Below are positions 1 to 8,383 of a DNA stretch of 64,000 bases, one piece after another (the stretch's first letter is position 1; each line of letters begins with the position of its first letter). This stretch comes from Deltaproteobacteria bacterium (lineage in GTDB: Bacteria; Myxococcota_A; UBA9160; SZUA-336): contig JAJDAJ010000064.1 of NCBI GenBank assembly GCA_029261925.1, positions 1 to 64,000 of the forward strand. Reading direction: 5' to 3'. Made by a program: the position numbers and the translations under genes. The notes beneath the pieces are model-generated. The model was not told where the DNA came from. It saw only the letters and a list, made by a program, of their open reading frames with translations, and searched no databases.

Positions 1-202
1 GGGGCTGCTCGACGGCTGGGGTGAGCCCTACACCGTGATGTACCAGGCACCGACGGGCCGCATCGCCGGAGCCGACGGCGGCGTGATCGCGATCGTCTCG
101 GGCGGCGCCGACCGGCGCATCCGCACCTCGCGGCGCCGCGCCGTCGAGGGCACGCCCGTCGACGACGACCTCGTGCACGTGGTCACGCGCAAGGTCGACT
201 GA
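1..202 (+). CDS. Pseudopilin-like protein, C-terminal fragment (5' truncated by window edge)
   Basis: The frame starting at base 2 is open from the window edge to a TGA at 200-202 and gives about 66 residues. They include DGWGEPY, then SGGADRRIRTS, then VDDDLVHVV. This resembles the C-terminal globular part of type II secretion pseudopilins (GspG-like), where a D-x-WG-x-PY motif is followed by an S-x-GAD turn and a DD acidic end. The N-terminal prepilin helix lies outside the window, so the family cannot be confirmed. If right, the protein sits in an inner-membrane pseudopilus. The next gene begins about 43 bp later on the same strand but has its own promoter-like box. Confidence 0.5.
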   Translation, partial: GLLDGWGEPYTVMYQAPTGRIAGADGGVIAIVSGGADRRIRTSRRRAVEGTPVDDDLVHVVTRKVD

Positions 203-233
203 GCGCGGACGGCCGCCGGAGCGGCGCGCCCGC

Positions 234-239
234 TAGACT
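234..239 (+). promoter_or_regulatory. TA-led -10 box, probable leaderless start of the 246 gene
   Basis: TAGACT ends exactly 6 nt before the GTG start at 246. No purine-rich Shine-Dalgarno sequence precedes that start. The geometry puts the transcription start at or next to the start codon. No clear -35 box is visible. Confidence 0.45.
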
Positions 240-245
240 CGCAGC

Positions 246-1352
246 GTGAGCTCTCGTGCGCTGCTGCTCCTGTGCACCGTCCTCGCCCTGTCCGCTGCCG
301 GCTGTGGTGACGGGCCGCCCTCGGATCGCCCGGGTCCCGTCGGCCGTACGCAGCGGAGCTGGTCCGACGCCGCGCGCCCCGGCTGGGACGGAGCGCGGCA
401 GCGACCTCTGCGCACCACGATCTGGTACCCCGCGGAGCCCGGGACGCCGCAGACCGAGGTATCGATCGGTCCTCCGGGGCTGCCCATCTTCCTCCATGGC
501 TGGGTCGCGCCCGACGGCCCGCCCGCCTCTCGCCCCGGACCGTCTCCGCTGGTTCTTCTCTCCCACGGAACCGGCGGTGGGGCGGAGGATCTGTCCTGGC
601 TCGCGGAATGGCTGGCCGCTCACGGCTACCTGGTCGCGGCAGTCACGCACCATGGCAACTCCATCTCGGCCGACGACGTCTCGGCGCCGGGCTTCTTCCT
701 GTGGTGGGAGCGAGCGACTGACCTGACGCGGGCCCTGGATGCTCTGCTCACCGACGAGACCTTCGGGCCGCGCATCGACCGCGGCGCCATCGGCGTGGCA
801 GGGTTCTCGCTCGGCGGCCACACGGCGGTTCTCCTGGCCGGCGGGCGTGTCGACAGGCAGGCATACCTCGCCTGGTGCGCGGGGCCCGAGGCAGTCGCGT
901 CCAGCTGCTCCCCACCGCCAGAGGCCACTTCGATCGTCGAGCCGATCGACTGGGAGCGACCGACGCCCGAGGTGAGCGCCTCGATCGCCCGATCCGACGC
1001 GGTGTACCGCGACCCGCGGATCGCAGCCGCCTACGCGATCGCGCCGGCCATAGGCAACGCCATGACCGCCGCGAGTCTCGCCGCGGTGCGTGTTCCGCTG
1101 AGGATCGTCGTCGGCGAGGACGACCGCATGGCACCGCCGGGAGTGGACGCGCGCTACATCGCCCGGCACGTCCCGGGCGCCTCTCTCCTGGAGCTGCCCG
1201 GCGTGGACCACTACACGTTCCTGCCCACCTGCGGATGGCTCGGCGGCCTGATGCTCGGAGAGGTGTGCGCAGAGCGCGCGGACCTTCCCCGCGCCGAGGT
1301 CCACCGGCGAGTCCGCGCAGACGCGCTGGCCTTCTTCGACGGAAGTCTCTGA
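246..1352 (+). CDS. Lipoprotein alpha/beta hydrolase (dienelactone hydrolase / PAF-acetylhydrolase-like)
   Basis: A 368-residue predicted secreted hydrolase. Residues 1-20 form a lipoprotein signal ending in the lipobox LSAAGC (lipidated Cys20), so it is probably membrane-anchored in the periplasm. An alpha/beta-hydrolase core follows: SHGTGGG near 106-112 is the oxyanion-type loop, GFSLGG holds nucleophile Ser188, VGEDDRMAP carries the likely acid and GVDHYTF the catalytic His. The overall pattern matches predicted dienelactone hydrolases (COG4188-like) and PAF acetylhydrolases. The substrate is unknown, presumably an ester or lactone. The GTG start is chosen because it begins the signal peptide and lies 6 nt after TAGACT. 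The next gene is convergent. Confidence 0.8.
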   Translation: MSSRALLLLCTVLALSAAGCGDGPPSDRPGPVGRTQRSWSDAARPGWDGARQRPLRTTIWYPAEPGTPQTEVSIGPPGLPIFLHGWVAPDGPPASRPGPSPLVLLSHGTGGGAEDLSWLAEWLAAHGYLVAAVTHHGNSISADDVSAPGFFLWWERATDLTRALDALLTDETFGPRIDRGAIGVAGFSLGGHTAVLLAGGRVDRQAYLAWCAGPEAVASSCSPPPEATSIVEPIDWERPTPEVSASIARSDAVYRDPRIAAAYAIAPAIGNAMTAASLAAVRVPLRIVVGEDDRMAPPGVDARYIARHVPGASLLELPGVDHYTFLPTCGWLGGLMLGEVCAERADLPRAEVHRRVRADALAFFDGSL

Positions 1353-1420
1353 CTGCCCATGCGCTGGCGGCTCGACGGGGGCCTGGGGCGCGCGCATGCG
1401 AGGACCGGGCCGCGAAGCTC

Positions 1421-2146
1421 TCAGCTCCCGTCCGACCCCCAGCGCTCCGGCTCGACGGTCTCGCCGCCGACGCGTCGGGCGCGCAGCTCGGCGAACTCCC
1501 GGCGCCGCTCGTTGCCGATCGAGATGAACAGCCCCTCGGCCTCCGCCGTGAGCGTGTCTCCGGCATGGATCGTGCCGCGGGTGAAGATCTTGCGTCCCTC
1601 GCTGCGCAGCCACTGGGCGTCGAGTGTCAGGTCGGTGTACAGCGGTGTCGGGCGCCGGAAGCGCACGGTCAGCGTCCCGGTCATTCCCGGTGCGCCGGAG
1701 CGCGCCTGCACCAGGCCCAGCAGCTCGTCGAAGGTCGCGGCGACGTAGCCGCCGTGCACGTGCCCGGGCACGCCCTCGTACTGGGCCCCGAAGCGCACGT
1801 GCCCGCGCACCCCGCGCTCCCCGTGCGCAGCCATCTCGATCGGCGGCGCCATCGGGTTCGCGAGCCCGACCAGCGGGCTCTGGTCGAAGAACGCGCTCAC
1901 GTCTCCGGCGTAGGAGGTCTCGCCGAAGCCGATCGCGTAGCGCAGGCGCGGATAGGGCTCGAGGGACTCGGCGAAGCGCTCGGCCGCGTCGGCCGCGCGC
2001 CGCAGGTCGTCCTCGGGCACGTCGTTGGCGACCAGCCGCTCGATGGCCAGGCGCAGCGCGCGCGTCAGGCGCCGCTTCTGCTCCCACTTGGGGAGCTCCT
2101 TCTTGCGCGTCGGATCGGGCGCGAAGCGTGGATGCTGGGTCGACAT
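1421..2146 (-). CDS. Hotdog-fold PaaI-type thioesterase family protein
   Basis: A 241-residue protein with a charged, helical N-terminal extension (about 1-85) before a single hotdog domain. Visible hotdog elements are NPMAPPIEM, HVRFGAQYEGVPGHVHGG, where the VHGG loop precedes the long hotdog helix AATFDELLGL, and TLTVRFRRPTPL in the following strand. The family hydrolyses or binds acyl-CoA thioesters in the cytoplasm. It is the last gene of a four-gene operon, 8 nt after the LLM oxidoreductase. A paralogue with the same layout lies at 40841-41539, which suggests a lineage-specific subfamily. The substrate is not predictable, and a non-catalytic binding role remains possible. Confidence 0.8.
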   Translation of the reverse strand: MSTQHPRFAPDPTRKKELPKWEQKRRLTRALRLAIERLVANDVPEDDLRRAADAAERFAESLEPYPRLRYAIGFGETSYAGDVSAFFDQSPLVGLANPMAPPIEMAAHGERGVRGHVRFGAQYEGVPGHVHGGYVAATFDELLGLVQARSGAPGMTGTLTVRFRRPTPLYTDLTLDAQWLRSEGRKIFTRGTIHAGDTLTAEAEGLFISIGNERRREFAELRARRVGGETVEPERWGSDGS

Positions 2147-2154
2147 GCCCGGGC

Positions 2155-3120
2155 TCAGTCGGCGAGGGCCTCGCGGACCTCGGTGGACATCAGCTCGATG
2201 TGGCGCGCGACCAGATCGTCGGGCATGCCGCCGATCGAGGCCCAGGCGTAGACCTCCTCGACCGGCAGGCCGGCGGTGAGCTCGCGGATGTGTGCGGCGG
2301 CGTCGGCGGGACCCAGCACCTGGAGGGCTGCGAGCGGCCCCGAGCCCGGGTTCTGGCGCAGGTCGTCCACCGTCAGCTCGCGCGGCCTGCGCCCCGTGGT
2401 CGAGGCGTTCGCCGCGCGGTAGCTGTTGAGCTGGTGGGCCAGGTGGGGCAGCACGCGCTCCAGTGCGGACTCCGGGTCATCGGCCGCCATCACGTTCACG
2501 ACCCCGGCCGTGCGCGCACTGCCCGGGTCGTGCCCGCCCTCGTCGAGTCCCTGCTGGTAGGGCTCGAGGAGCCTGCGCTCCACGCTGAGCAGACCCACGC
2601 CCAGGCGGCCGGCGCGGCGCGCTCCCTTCGGTCCCAGGTAGCCCGCCCAGATCGGGAAGGGCCGCTGGAGCGGCGGCGGCGTCACGCCGTCGCCGTCGAG
2701 CAGCTGGCGCACCTCGGCGATGCGCGCGTCGGTCACGTCGAAGCGCGTCGACAGGTCGGCGCCGTAGGCGTCGAACTCCGGCTTGACGTAGCCGGCCCCC
2801 AGGCCGAGCTCGAGCCGGCCGCCGCTGACGAGGTCGACGATCGCGGCCTCCTCGGCGATCTGCACCGCCGGCCGCAGGGGTGCCAGCACGACCGCCGTGC
2901 CGATGCGCACGCGTCGCGTGCGCGCGGCGATCGCCGCCGCCATGGTCAGCGGCTGGGGCAGGTAGCCGTCGTCGAAGAAGTGGTGCTCGGTGACCCAGAC
3001 GCTGTCGGCGCCGGCGGCCTCGGCGTGCTCGACGCGCTCGAGCGCCCGCGCGTACACGTCGCGCCACGGCCGCCTCCAGGCGGCCGGGTTGCGCAGGTCG
3101 AAGTAGAGGCCGACGCGCAC
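2155..3120 (-). CDS. LLM-class flavin-dependent oxidoreductase
   Basis: A 321-residue luciferase-like monooxygenase-fold protein. The N-terminus RVGLYFDLRNP, then GADSVWVTEHHFFDDGYLPQP, RVRIGTAVVLAPLRP and GRLELGLGAGY are the characteristic TIM-barrel strands and flavin-binding loops. The family uses FMNH2 or F420H2 to oxygenate or reduce aliphatic or aromatic substrates. I chose the GTG at 3118-3120 because the conserved first strand starts directly there and it follows the thiolase stop by 5 nt. It lies between the thiolase and hotdog genes in one operon, so it probably acts on the same CoA-linked or hydrophobic substrate. Confidence 0.85.
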   Translation of the reverse strand: MRVGLYFDLRNPAAWRRPWRDVYARALERVEHAEAAGADSVWVTEHHFFDDGYLPQPLTMAAAIAARTRRVRIGTAVVLAPLRPAVQIAEEAAIVDLVSGGRLELGLGAGYVKPEFDAYGADLSTRFDVTDARIAEVRQLLDGDGVTPPPLQRPFPIWAGYLGPKGARRAGRLGVGLLSVERRLLEPYQQGLDEGGHDPGSARTAGVVNVMAADDPESALERVLPHLAHQLNSYRAANASTTGRRPRELTVDDLRQNPGSGPLAALQVLGPADAAAHIRELTAGLPVEEVYAWASIGGMPDDLVARHIELMSTEVREALAD

Positions 3121-3125
3121 CGCGC

Positions 3126-4313
3126 TCAGCGGCGCACGATCGCGCAGGAGCCGTGGCCGAACAGGCCGTAGTTGATCGACAGGCCCACCCGCGCGTCGGC
3201 GACCTGGCGCGGCCCCGCCTGGCCGCGTAGCTGCCAGGTCAGCTCGCAGAGCTGCGCGATGGCCTGCGCGGGCACCGCCTCGCCGAAGGCGCCCAGCCCC
3301 CCACTCGGGTTCACCGGCACGCGGCCGCCCAGCGTGGTCTCGCCGTCGTTGAGCAGCTTCTCGGCGTCGCCCGGCTTGCACAGGCCGATGTGCTCGTACC
3401 AGTCCAGCTCGAACGCGGACGACAGGTCGTAGACCTCGGCCACGTCGATGTCGTCGGCACCCAGGCCCGACTCCTGGTAGGCCAGCTTCGGGATGCTGTC
3501 GCGGAACGAGGCGTCGGGCTCGCCCACGCTGTAGGCCGAGTCCGTGGCCAGGTAGGGCATCTCGATCACCCGCTCCGGGAACGTCGGCAGCACGGTCGAG
3601 ATCCCGGCCACCCGGACGGGATCGGTCACGCCGTGGCGACGCGCGTAGTCCATGCTCGAGACGACCAGCGCGGCGGCGCCATCGCTGGTGGCGCAGATCT
3701 CCAGCAGGCGCAGCGGAGAGGCCACCACCGGCGAGGCCTCGACGTCCTCGAGCGTGAAAGCCTTCTTGTAACGGGCGTTGGGATTGCGCGCGCCCATCTT
3801 GGCGTTCTTGGCCTTGACACGTGCGAAGTCGCGCGCGGTCGCGCCGTACAGCTCCATGCGGCGGCGCGCGTAGAGTGCGAAGTAGGTCGGGTTGGTCACG
3901 CCCATCAGCTTGAAGCGCAGCCAGTCGGGGTCGTCCCAGCGCTCGCCGGCGTTCGGGGCCAGGAAGCCCTTGGGCGTGGTGTCGGCACCGACCACCAGCG
4001 CCACGTCGCAGACGCCCGACAGGATCTGCGTGCGCGCCGCCTGCAGCGCGTGCACGCCCGAGGCGCAGGCGGCGTACGAGCTGGCCACCTGGGCGCCGTT
4101 GAAGCCGAGCGCGTGGGCGAACGTCGAGCCCGATACGTAGCCGGGATAGCCGCAGCGCACGGTGTTCGCGCCCGACACGAGCTGCACGTCGGTCCAGGGC
4201 ACGCCGGCGTCGTCGAGCGCCTCGCGCGCCGCGGTCACGCCGTACTCGACGAAGTTCCGCCCCCACTTGCCCCAGGGGTGCATTCCCGCTCCGAGAATCG
4301 CGATCTCGTCCAT
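3126..4313 (-). CDS. Thiolase-fold lipid-transfer protein (SCP-x / Ltp2-type)
   Basis: A 395-residue thiolase-superfamily protein. AACASGVHALQAA carries the nucleophilic Cys, NPSGGLGAFGEAVPAQ is the conserved C-domain loop, and NYGLFGHGSCA near the C-terminus holds the second Cys region. The sequence is of the SCP-x/non-specific lipid-transfer type rather than classical FadA. Proteins of this type cleave acyl-CoA chains by thiolysis or, in steroid side-chain degradation (Ltp2), by retro-aldol cleavage together with a DUF35 partner. The gene directly upstream, 11 nt away, is a DUF35 protein, which strongly implies a complex. Which of the two reactions it runs cannot be told here. Confidence 0.87.
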   Translation of the reverse strand: MDEIAILGAGMHPWGKWGRNFVEYGVTAAREALDDAGVPWTDVQLVSGANTVRCGYPGYVSGSTFAHALGFNGAQVASSYAACASGVHALQAARTQILSGVCDVALVVGADTTPKGFLAPNAGERWDDPDWLRFKLMGVTNPTYFALYARRRMELYGATARDFARVKAKNAKMGARNPNARYKKAFTLEDVEASPVVASPLRLLEICATSDGAAALVVSSMDYARRHGVTDPVRVAGISTVLPTFPERVIEMPYLATDSAYSVGEPDASFRDSIPKLAYQESGLGADDIDVAEVYDLSSAFELDWYEHIGLCKPGDAEKLLNDGETTLGGRVPVNPSGGLGAFGEAVPAQAIAQLCELTWQLRGQAGPRQVADARVGLSINYGLFGHGSCAIVRR

Positions 4314-4324
4314 CCGTGCTCCCC

Positions 4325-4759
4325 TCAGGCCTCGACGGGCTTCCAGTTCCACATGAGGTACTCGCTCTGGTCGTCCTCGTAGAGCGTGCCCACGACCAGC
4401 TCGACCTCGGTGCCGGCCTCGAGCCCCTCGGGATCGACGTCGCGGGGCATCTGTCCGAGCACGACCATCTTCTCGTGGGACAGCTCGACGGCGGCCACCG
4501 TGTACGGCTCGAACGGCTCGGGCGATACGTACGGCTGAGGCGGTGCGTAGCAGTTCTGCGTGTACGACCAGATGCGGCCCGTCCGGCTCAGCTCGACCTC
4601 GTCGAAGTCGGCCGAGTCGCAGCTCGGATTCGAGCACATCGTGACCGTCTTCGGGAAGAAGTAGGTCTGGCACTTGCGGCACTGCGCGCCGATCAGGTGC
4701 GGGGTCTCGCCGAGCGTGAACCAGCCCTCGACGGCCGGGACCCTGGGCTTGCTGGCCAT
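4325..4759 (-). CDS. Zn-ribbon OB-fold protein (DUF35), thiolase partner
   Basis: A 144-residue DUF35 protein. Cys27, Cys30, Cys42 and Cys47 form the N-terminal rubredoxin-like zinc ribbon, and an OB-fold follows (about 55-135, with SYTQNCY and PYTVAAVEL strands). Such proteins form complexes with SCP-x-type thiolases; ChsH2-like examples help bind the acyl-CoA. It heads the minus-strand operon with the thiolase 11 nt downstream. The ATG at 4759 is preceded by a GGAGGAG Shine-Dalgarno sequence. A GC-rich hairpin lies further upstream. Confidence 0.88.
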   Translation of the reverse strand: MASKPRVPAVEGWFTLGETPHLIGAQCRKCQTYFFPKTVTMCSNPSCDSADFDEVELSRTGRIWSYTQNCYAPPQPYVSPEPFEPYTVAAVELSHEKMVVLGQMPRDVDPEGLEAGTEVELVVGTLYEDDQSEYLMWNWKPVEA

Positions 4760-4775
4760 GCGTCTCCTCCGGCGC

Positions 4776-4792
4776 GGCCCGCGCCGCGGGCC
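4776..4792. other. Perfect GC hairpin in divergent 5' region
   Basis: GGCCCGC-gcc-GCGGGCC is a 7-bp perfect inverted repeat, 17 bp upstream of the DUF35 start, between that gene and the divergent dioxygenase. It could be an RNA stem in the DUF35 leader or an operator. In sequence this GC-rich it could also be chance. Confidence 0.3.
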
Positions 4793-4880
4793 AAGATATC
4801 ACGTCCGCCCGGGGTGCCCCGGGGTGCGGAGCTGCGGCGGTCGCGAGGCTGCGGGCGCAGCGCCCGGTCCGCGACGGGGG

Positions 4881-4886
4881 TAAGAT
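4881..4886 (+). promoter_or_regulatory. TA-led -10 box before the dioxygenase gene
   Basis: TAAGAT is separated by 6 nt from the ATG at 4893. The only purine run (GGGGG at 4876-4880) is too far away to act as a normal Shine-Dalgarno sequence. The layout is the same as at 234-239 and suggests a leaderless transcript. Confidence 0.45.
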
Positions 4887-4892
4887 CGCCCC

Positions 4893-5723
4893 ATGAGCGG
4901 CGTCCGCGTTCTGCCCGTGACCCCGACGCTCGGGGCCGAGATCCAGGGCGTCGATCTGCGCCGACCCCTGACGGACGCCGATCTGCGCGCCATCCGCGGC
5001 GCGCTGCTCGAGCACGTCGTGGTCTTCTTCCGCGACCAGCCGCTCGGCGACGAGGAGCACATCGCCTTCGCGCGTCAGTTCGGCGCGCTCTCGCCGGCGC
5101 CCTTCGGGCCCAAGCACCCGGACCACCCGGAGATGACCGTGCTCGACCAGGACGCGCCCAAGGGCCAGGGGGGCGACAGCTGGCACACGGACAACACCTT
5201 CATGGAGGCCCCGCCCCTGGGCTCGATCCTGCGCGCGGTGCGGCTCCCGCCGAGCGGCGGCGACACCTGCTTCGCCAGCATGTACGCCGCCCACGAGGCG
5301 CTCAGCGAGCCGCTCAAGCGCTTCCTGGAGGACCTGCGCGCGGAGCACGACCTGACGCGCATGCTCCGACAGACGATCCTCGACGGCAACGACGGCGGGG
5401 CGGATCTGGCCACCATGCAGCGGGACTGGCCGCCCGCCGAGCACCCGGTGATCCGCACCCATCCCGAGACGGGCCGCAAGCTGCTGTTCGTCAACCGCAA
5501 CTTCACCACACGGATCACCGGGCTCCATCCGGCCGAGAGTGATGCGCTGCTGCAGCTGCTGCTCGAGCACGTGCGCACGCCTGCGTTCCAGTGCCGTTTT
5601 CGCTGGGAGCCGGGGTCGGTGGCGTTCTGGGACAACCGCGCGGCCCAGCACTACGCGGTGCCGGACTACAGCGAGCGCCGCGTCATGCACCGCGTCACGC
5701 TGGAGGGCGATCGCCCCTTCTAG
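4893..5723 (+). CDS. TauD/TfdA-family 2-oxoglutarate-dependent dioxygenase
   Basis: A 276-residue Fe(II)/2-oxoglutarate dioxygenase. SWHTDNTF supplies His98 and Asp100 of the iron-binding facial triad. WDNRAAQHYAVPDY supplies His253, and the closing RRVMHRVT segment carries the Arg that binds the 2-oxoglutarate carboxylate. Length and motif spacing match TauD/TfdA enzymes, which hydroxylate sulfonates, aryloxy acids or related small acids in the cytoplasm. The specific substrate is unknown. The gene is transcribed divergently from the DUF35-thiolase operon. The M23-like gene follows 25 nt later on the same strand. Confidence 0.9.
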   Translation: MSGVRVLPVTPTLGAEIQGVDLRRPLTDADLRAIRGALLEHVVVFFRDQPLGDEEHIAFARQFGALSPAPFGPKHPDHPEMTVLDQDAPKGQGGDSWHTDNTFMEAPPLGSILRAVRLPPSGGDTCFASMYAAHEALSEPLKRFLEDLRAEHDLTRMLRQTILDGNDGGADLATMQRDWPPAEHPVIRTHPETGRKLLFVNRNFTTRITGLHPAESDALLQLLLEHVRTPAFQCRFRWEPGSVAFWDNRAAQHYAVPDYSERRVMHRVTLEGDRPF

Positions 5724-5748
5724 GTGACGTCGGGCGCAGGGAGAATCG

Positions 5749-7113
5749 ATGCTCGATCCTGGGCGACTGCGAGCCCTGCTGACCACCGCGTGCCTCGTCC
5801 CGGTCCTCGCCCGGGCGGGCTCGCCCGACGACGCCCAGGTGTTCGCACGGATCGACGCCCTGCGGCCGGTGGCAGCAGCCGTCGTCGTCGATGGCGACTG
5901 CGCCGACTGGGGCGCGATCCCGCTGCTCGCCGATCCCGCCGGGGATGCGGCCGGGGACGCGAGTCGCGACGTCACGGGTCTGTCGATCGCGCCGCTGGAC
6001 GACGCCCTGCTGGTGCGCATCGAGCTCGCCGGCGTACCGCCGCCGGGCGCGCAGGACGTGTGGATCGAGATCGACTACCGACGGCAGCAGTTCTGGGACC
6101 TCAAGCTCTCGCTCGACGCCGGCTTCGCGTTCGTGGACTTCTTCCCCGAGAGCGGGGAGGGCGACGCCGGTCGCGTGGCGTGGGGCGGCGCGCAGCTCGC
6201 GACGGTGGGCTCGTGCGTCGAGGCCCGCATCCCCCACGCCGCGCTCGAGGCCCTGCTGCCGGAGGTCATGCGGGGCCAGCTCTCCGGGGCGGGTGGGCGC
6301 TCGTGGCTGCGCGTGCGCGCGACGACGGGCGAGCCGCTCGACTTCCTGGCGACCGAGATCGACCACGGTCCCGCGGCCGGCTCCTTCCGGCTGGCAGCGA
6401 CGCCCTACGCGCTCGACCCGCCGCTGCCGCCCGGCTCCGGGAGCCCCTTCGAGACGGCGCTGCCGCTCCACGGCGAGTGGTACCTCGGTCAGGGCAGCCA
6501 CGGGGTCGGCACCCACCAGGGGATCCCGTGGGCCTGGGACTGGCACCGCGTCGACGGCTCGCTGCTCCCCGAGAGTCCCCAGCGCAGCCCGGACGCCGCG
6601 GACAGCTTCTCCGCCGGACATCCGCTCCACGCCCCGGCAGCCGGCACGATCTTCTCGCTCGAGAACGACGAGCCCGACTGCCCGCCCTACGCGGGCTGCG
6701 GCGGGAGCCAGGCGAACTTCGTGTTCCTCGAGGTGCCCGGGGACCGGGGGGTCCTGCTCAGCCACACGCTGCAGGGCAGCATCCCCTGGCAGCCGGCCGA
6801 CCCCGTTGCGGCGGGCGCGCTGCTGGGGCGCGTGGGCAACTCGGGCTCGGGCTTCAGCTTCGCGCACCTGCACCACGAGGTCCGGGACACCAGCGAGCTG
6901 CCGCACGTGGCGGTGACCGTCGCGCTCAGCGGCGTCGAGGTCGGCCTGAACCCCGGGCTCGATGACGATCCCTGGATGCGTGCCTTCGAGAGCTGGGTGC
7001 CGCGCGAGGGCTTCGTGGCGCGTCGCCGGGCGGTGCCGGTCCCGCTCCTTCCCCTCGCGAGCCCGGTCCCCGCGTCGCCGGGTCAGCGGGCGCGGGCCGC
7101 CGACATCCGGTAG
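5749..7113 (+). CDS. Secreted M23-like (LytM) protein with CBM9/DOMON-like N-terminal domain
   Basis: A 454-residue exported protein. Residues 1-23 form a signal peptide ending in ARAG. Then VVVDGDCADWGAIPLLADPAGDA resembles the start of CBM9/DOMON-like beta-sandwich domains. The C-terminal part (about 240-400) carries a first His (GTHQGIPWAWD), HPLHAPAAGTI, and GNSGSGFSFAHLHHEV, which matches the G-N-x-G...HLHxEV signature of M23 peptidases. This pattern suggests a zinc peptidase acting on peptidoglycan or envelope peptides, though the first motif is atypical. A GGGAG Shine-Dalgarno sequence lies 7 nt before the ATG. The 3' end overlaps the convergent ATP-grasp gene by 31 bp. Confidence 0.72.
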   Translation: MLDPGRLRALLTTACLVPVLARAGSPDDAQVFARIDALRPVAAAVVVDGDCADWGAIPLLADPAGDAAGDASRDVTGLSIAPLDDALLVRIELAGVPPPGAQDVWIEIDYRRQQFWDLKLSLDAGFAFVDFFPESGEGDAGRVAWGGAQLATVGSCVEARIPHAALEALLPEVMRGQLSGAGGRSWLRVRATTGEPLDFLATEIDHGPAAGSFRLAATPYALDPPLPPGSGSPFETALPLHGEWYLGQGSHGVGTHQGIPWAWDWHRVDGSLLPESPQRSPDAADSFSAGHPLHAPAAGTIFSLENDEPDCPPYAGCGGSQANFVFLEVPGDRGVLLSHTLQGSIPWQPADPVAAGALLGRVGNSGSGFSFAHLHHEVRDTSELPHVAVTVALSGVEVGLNPGLDDDPWMRAFESWVPREGFVARRRAVPVPLLPLASPVPASPGQRARAADIR

Positions 7114-8366
7114 CCGAGGCGCTCCCGGATCTCCTCGCAGCGACGCTGCAGATCCTGGCGATCCGACCCCCCGACGTTGATCACCGCGTAGCGGTGGCTG
7201 GTGCCGTCCTCGTCGAGGTCGAAGTCGGCCAGCACGTCCCCGGCGACGCATTCCGACCAGACCAGGGTGTCGGGGAACAGGGCCTCGGCCGCCCGCACGT
7301 CGGCGTCACCGGGCGCGCGCTCCACGGTACACGGCTCGAAGACGCGCAGCGGGAAGCTGGCCGCGGCCGCGTGAGGCCCCGAGCCCCGCTCGAGTCGCGG
7401 GCGCACACCCGTGCACAGGTCGAGTGCGACCTCGTAGCTGCTGGTGCCGTCGACCTTCCGGTACAGGTCGGCGAACTGTCCGCAGATGCGCGGATTCACC
7501 TCGATGATCGAGATCCGGTCGCTGGCGGCGTCGTGCATCATCTCGATGTTGAACAGCCCGTGTTCCAGATCGAGGCGGGTGATCACCCGGCGCGCGATGT
7601 CGGCCATCCGCTCCTGCACCGCGGGCGGCAGCGCCGAGGGATAGTCGAAGCGCGCGAAGCTGCCGCTGGCGTGCAGCGTCGAGTCGACGATCCCCAGGAT
7701 CTCCACGGCGCCCTCGAAGGCGAAGCCCTCCACGGTGACGAGGTCGCCCACGAGCACGCCCTCGGCGATGAAGAAGTGGCCGTCGATCTCGAGGTCGGTG
7801 CAGGTCGCGACCAGCCGGTTGAAGATCGCCAGGTAGGTCTGCCCGAACTCCAGCACGGCCGGGGACCCGAGAAACGCCGCGAGCGACGCCGCGTCGTCGA
7901 TGCGACGCGCCAGGACCGAGAAGGCGCCCTTGACCGGCTTGACGTAGACGGGATACGACAGCGCGGGCAGCTCGGCGGGCCGGCGCGGGTCGAGCAGCGC
8001 GAACGGCGGCACCGCTGCGGGGACCGCGTCGCGCTGTGCGATGCGCGAGTAGTACTTGTGCGCGGCCCCGATCACCGCCTCGGGCCGGGAGCCGGGCAGG
8101 CCCAGCCGCGTGGCGATGGCCGCGGCGATCGTCGCCCCCGGGTAGTCGCTCGAGCTGAGCACGCCGTCGACCCGCCCCAGCGCGCCGGTCGCGGCCGACT
8201 CGATGAAGGCCACGGGATCGAGCTCCGAGGGGCACTCCACGTCGTCGGGCGGCGGGAAGACCAGCTCGATGCCGGCCAGTCGGGCGGGGTCACACGCCGC
8301 GAGCTGGCGGCGGTCCCAGTGGGTCTCGAACAGGACGAGCACGCGGTGGCGGGACTGCTCTACCAT
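7083..8366 (-). CDS. ATP-grasp domain protein (carboxylate-amine ligase-like)
   Basis: A 427-residue ATP-grasp enzyme. The N-terminal 100 residues form the pre-ATP-grasp fold. YPVYVKPVKGAFSVLARR is the ATP-binding Lys strand, and the end of the fold has GLFNIEMMHD and ISIIEVNPRICGQ, with the Glu/Asn that bind Mg-ATP. The family joins a carboxylate to an amine or thiol via an acyl-phosphate; the partner substrates are unknown. The C-terminal 100 residues are an extra domain. It is divergent to the CocE hydrolase gene with only 17 bp between starts. This could mean shared control of a ligase and an acyl-hydrolase, but the sequence does not prove it. Confidence 0.85.
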   Translation of the reverse strand: MVEQSRHRVLVLFETHWDRRQLAACDPARLAGIELVFPPPDDVECPSELDPVAFIESAATGALGRVDGVLSSSDYPGATIAAAIATRLGLPGSRPEAVIGAAHKYYSRIAQRDAVPAAVPPFALLDPRRPAELPALSYPVYVKPVKGAFSVLARRIDDAASLAAFLGSPAVLEFGQTYLAIFNRLVATCTDLEIDGHFFIAEGVLVGDLVTVEGFAFEGAVEILGIVDSTLHASGSFARFDYPSALPPAVQERMADIARRVITRLDLEHGLFNIEMMHDAASDRISIIEVNPRICGQFADLYRKVDGTSSYEVALDLCTGVRPRLERGSGPHAAAASFPLRVFEPCTVERAPGDADVRAAEALFPDTLVWSECVAGDVLADFDLDEDGTSHRYAVINVGGSDRQDLQRRCEEIRERLGYRMSAARAR

Positions 8367-8383
8367 CGCCCGCGCACCGCAGC

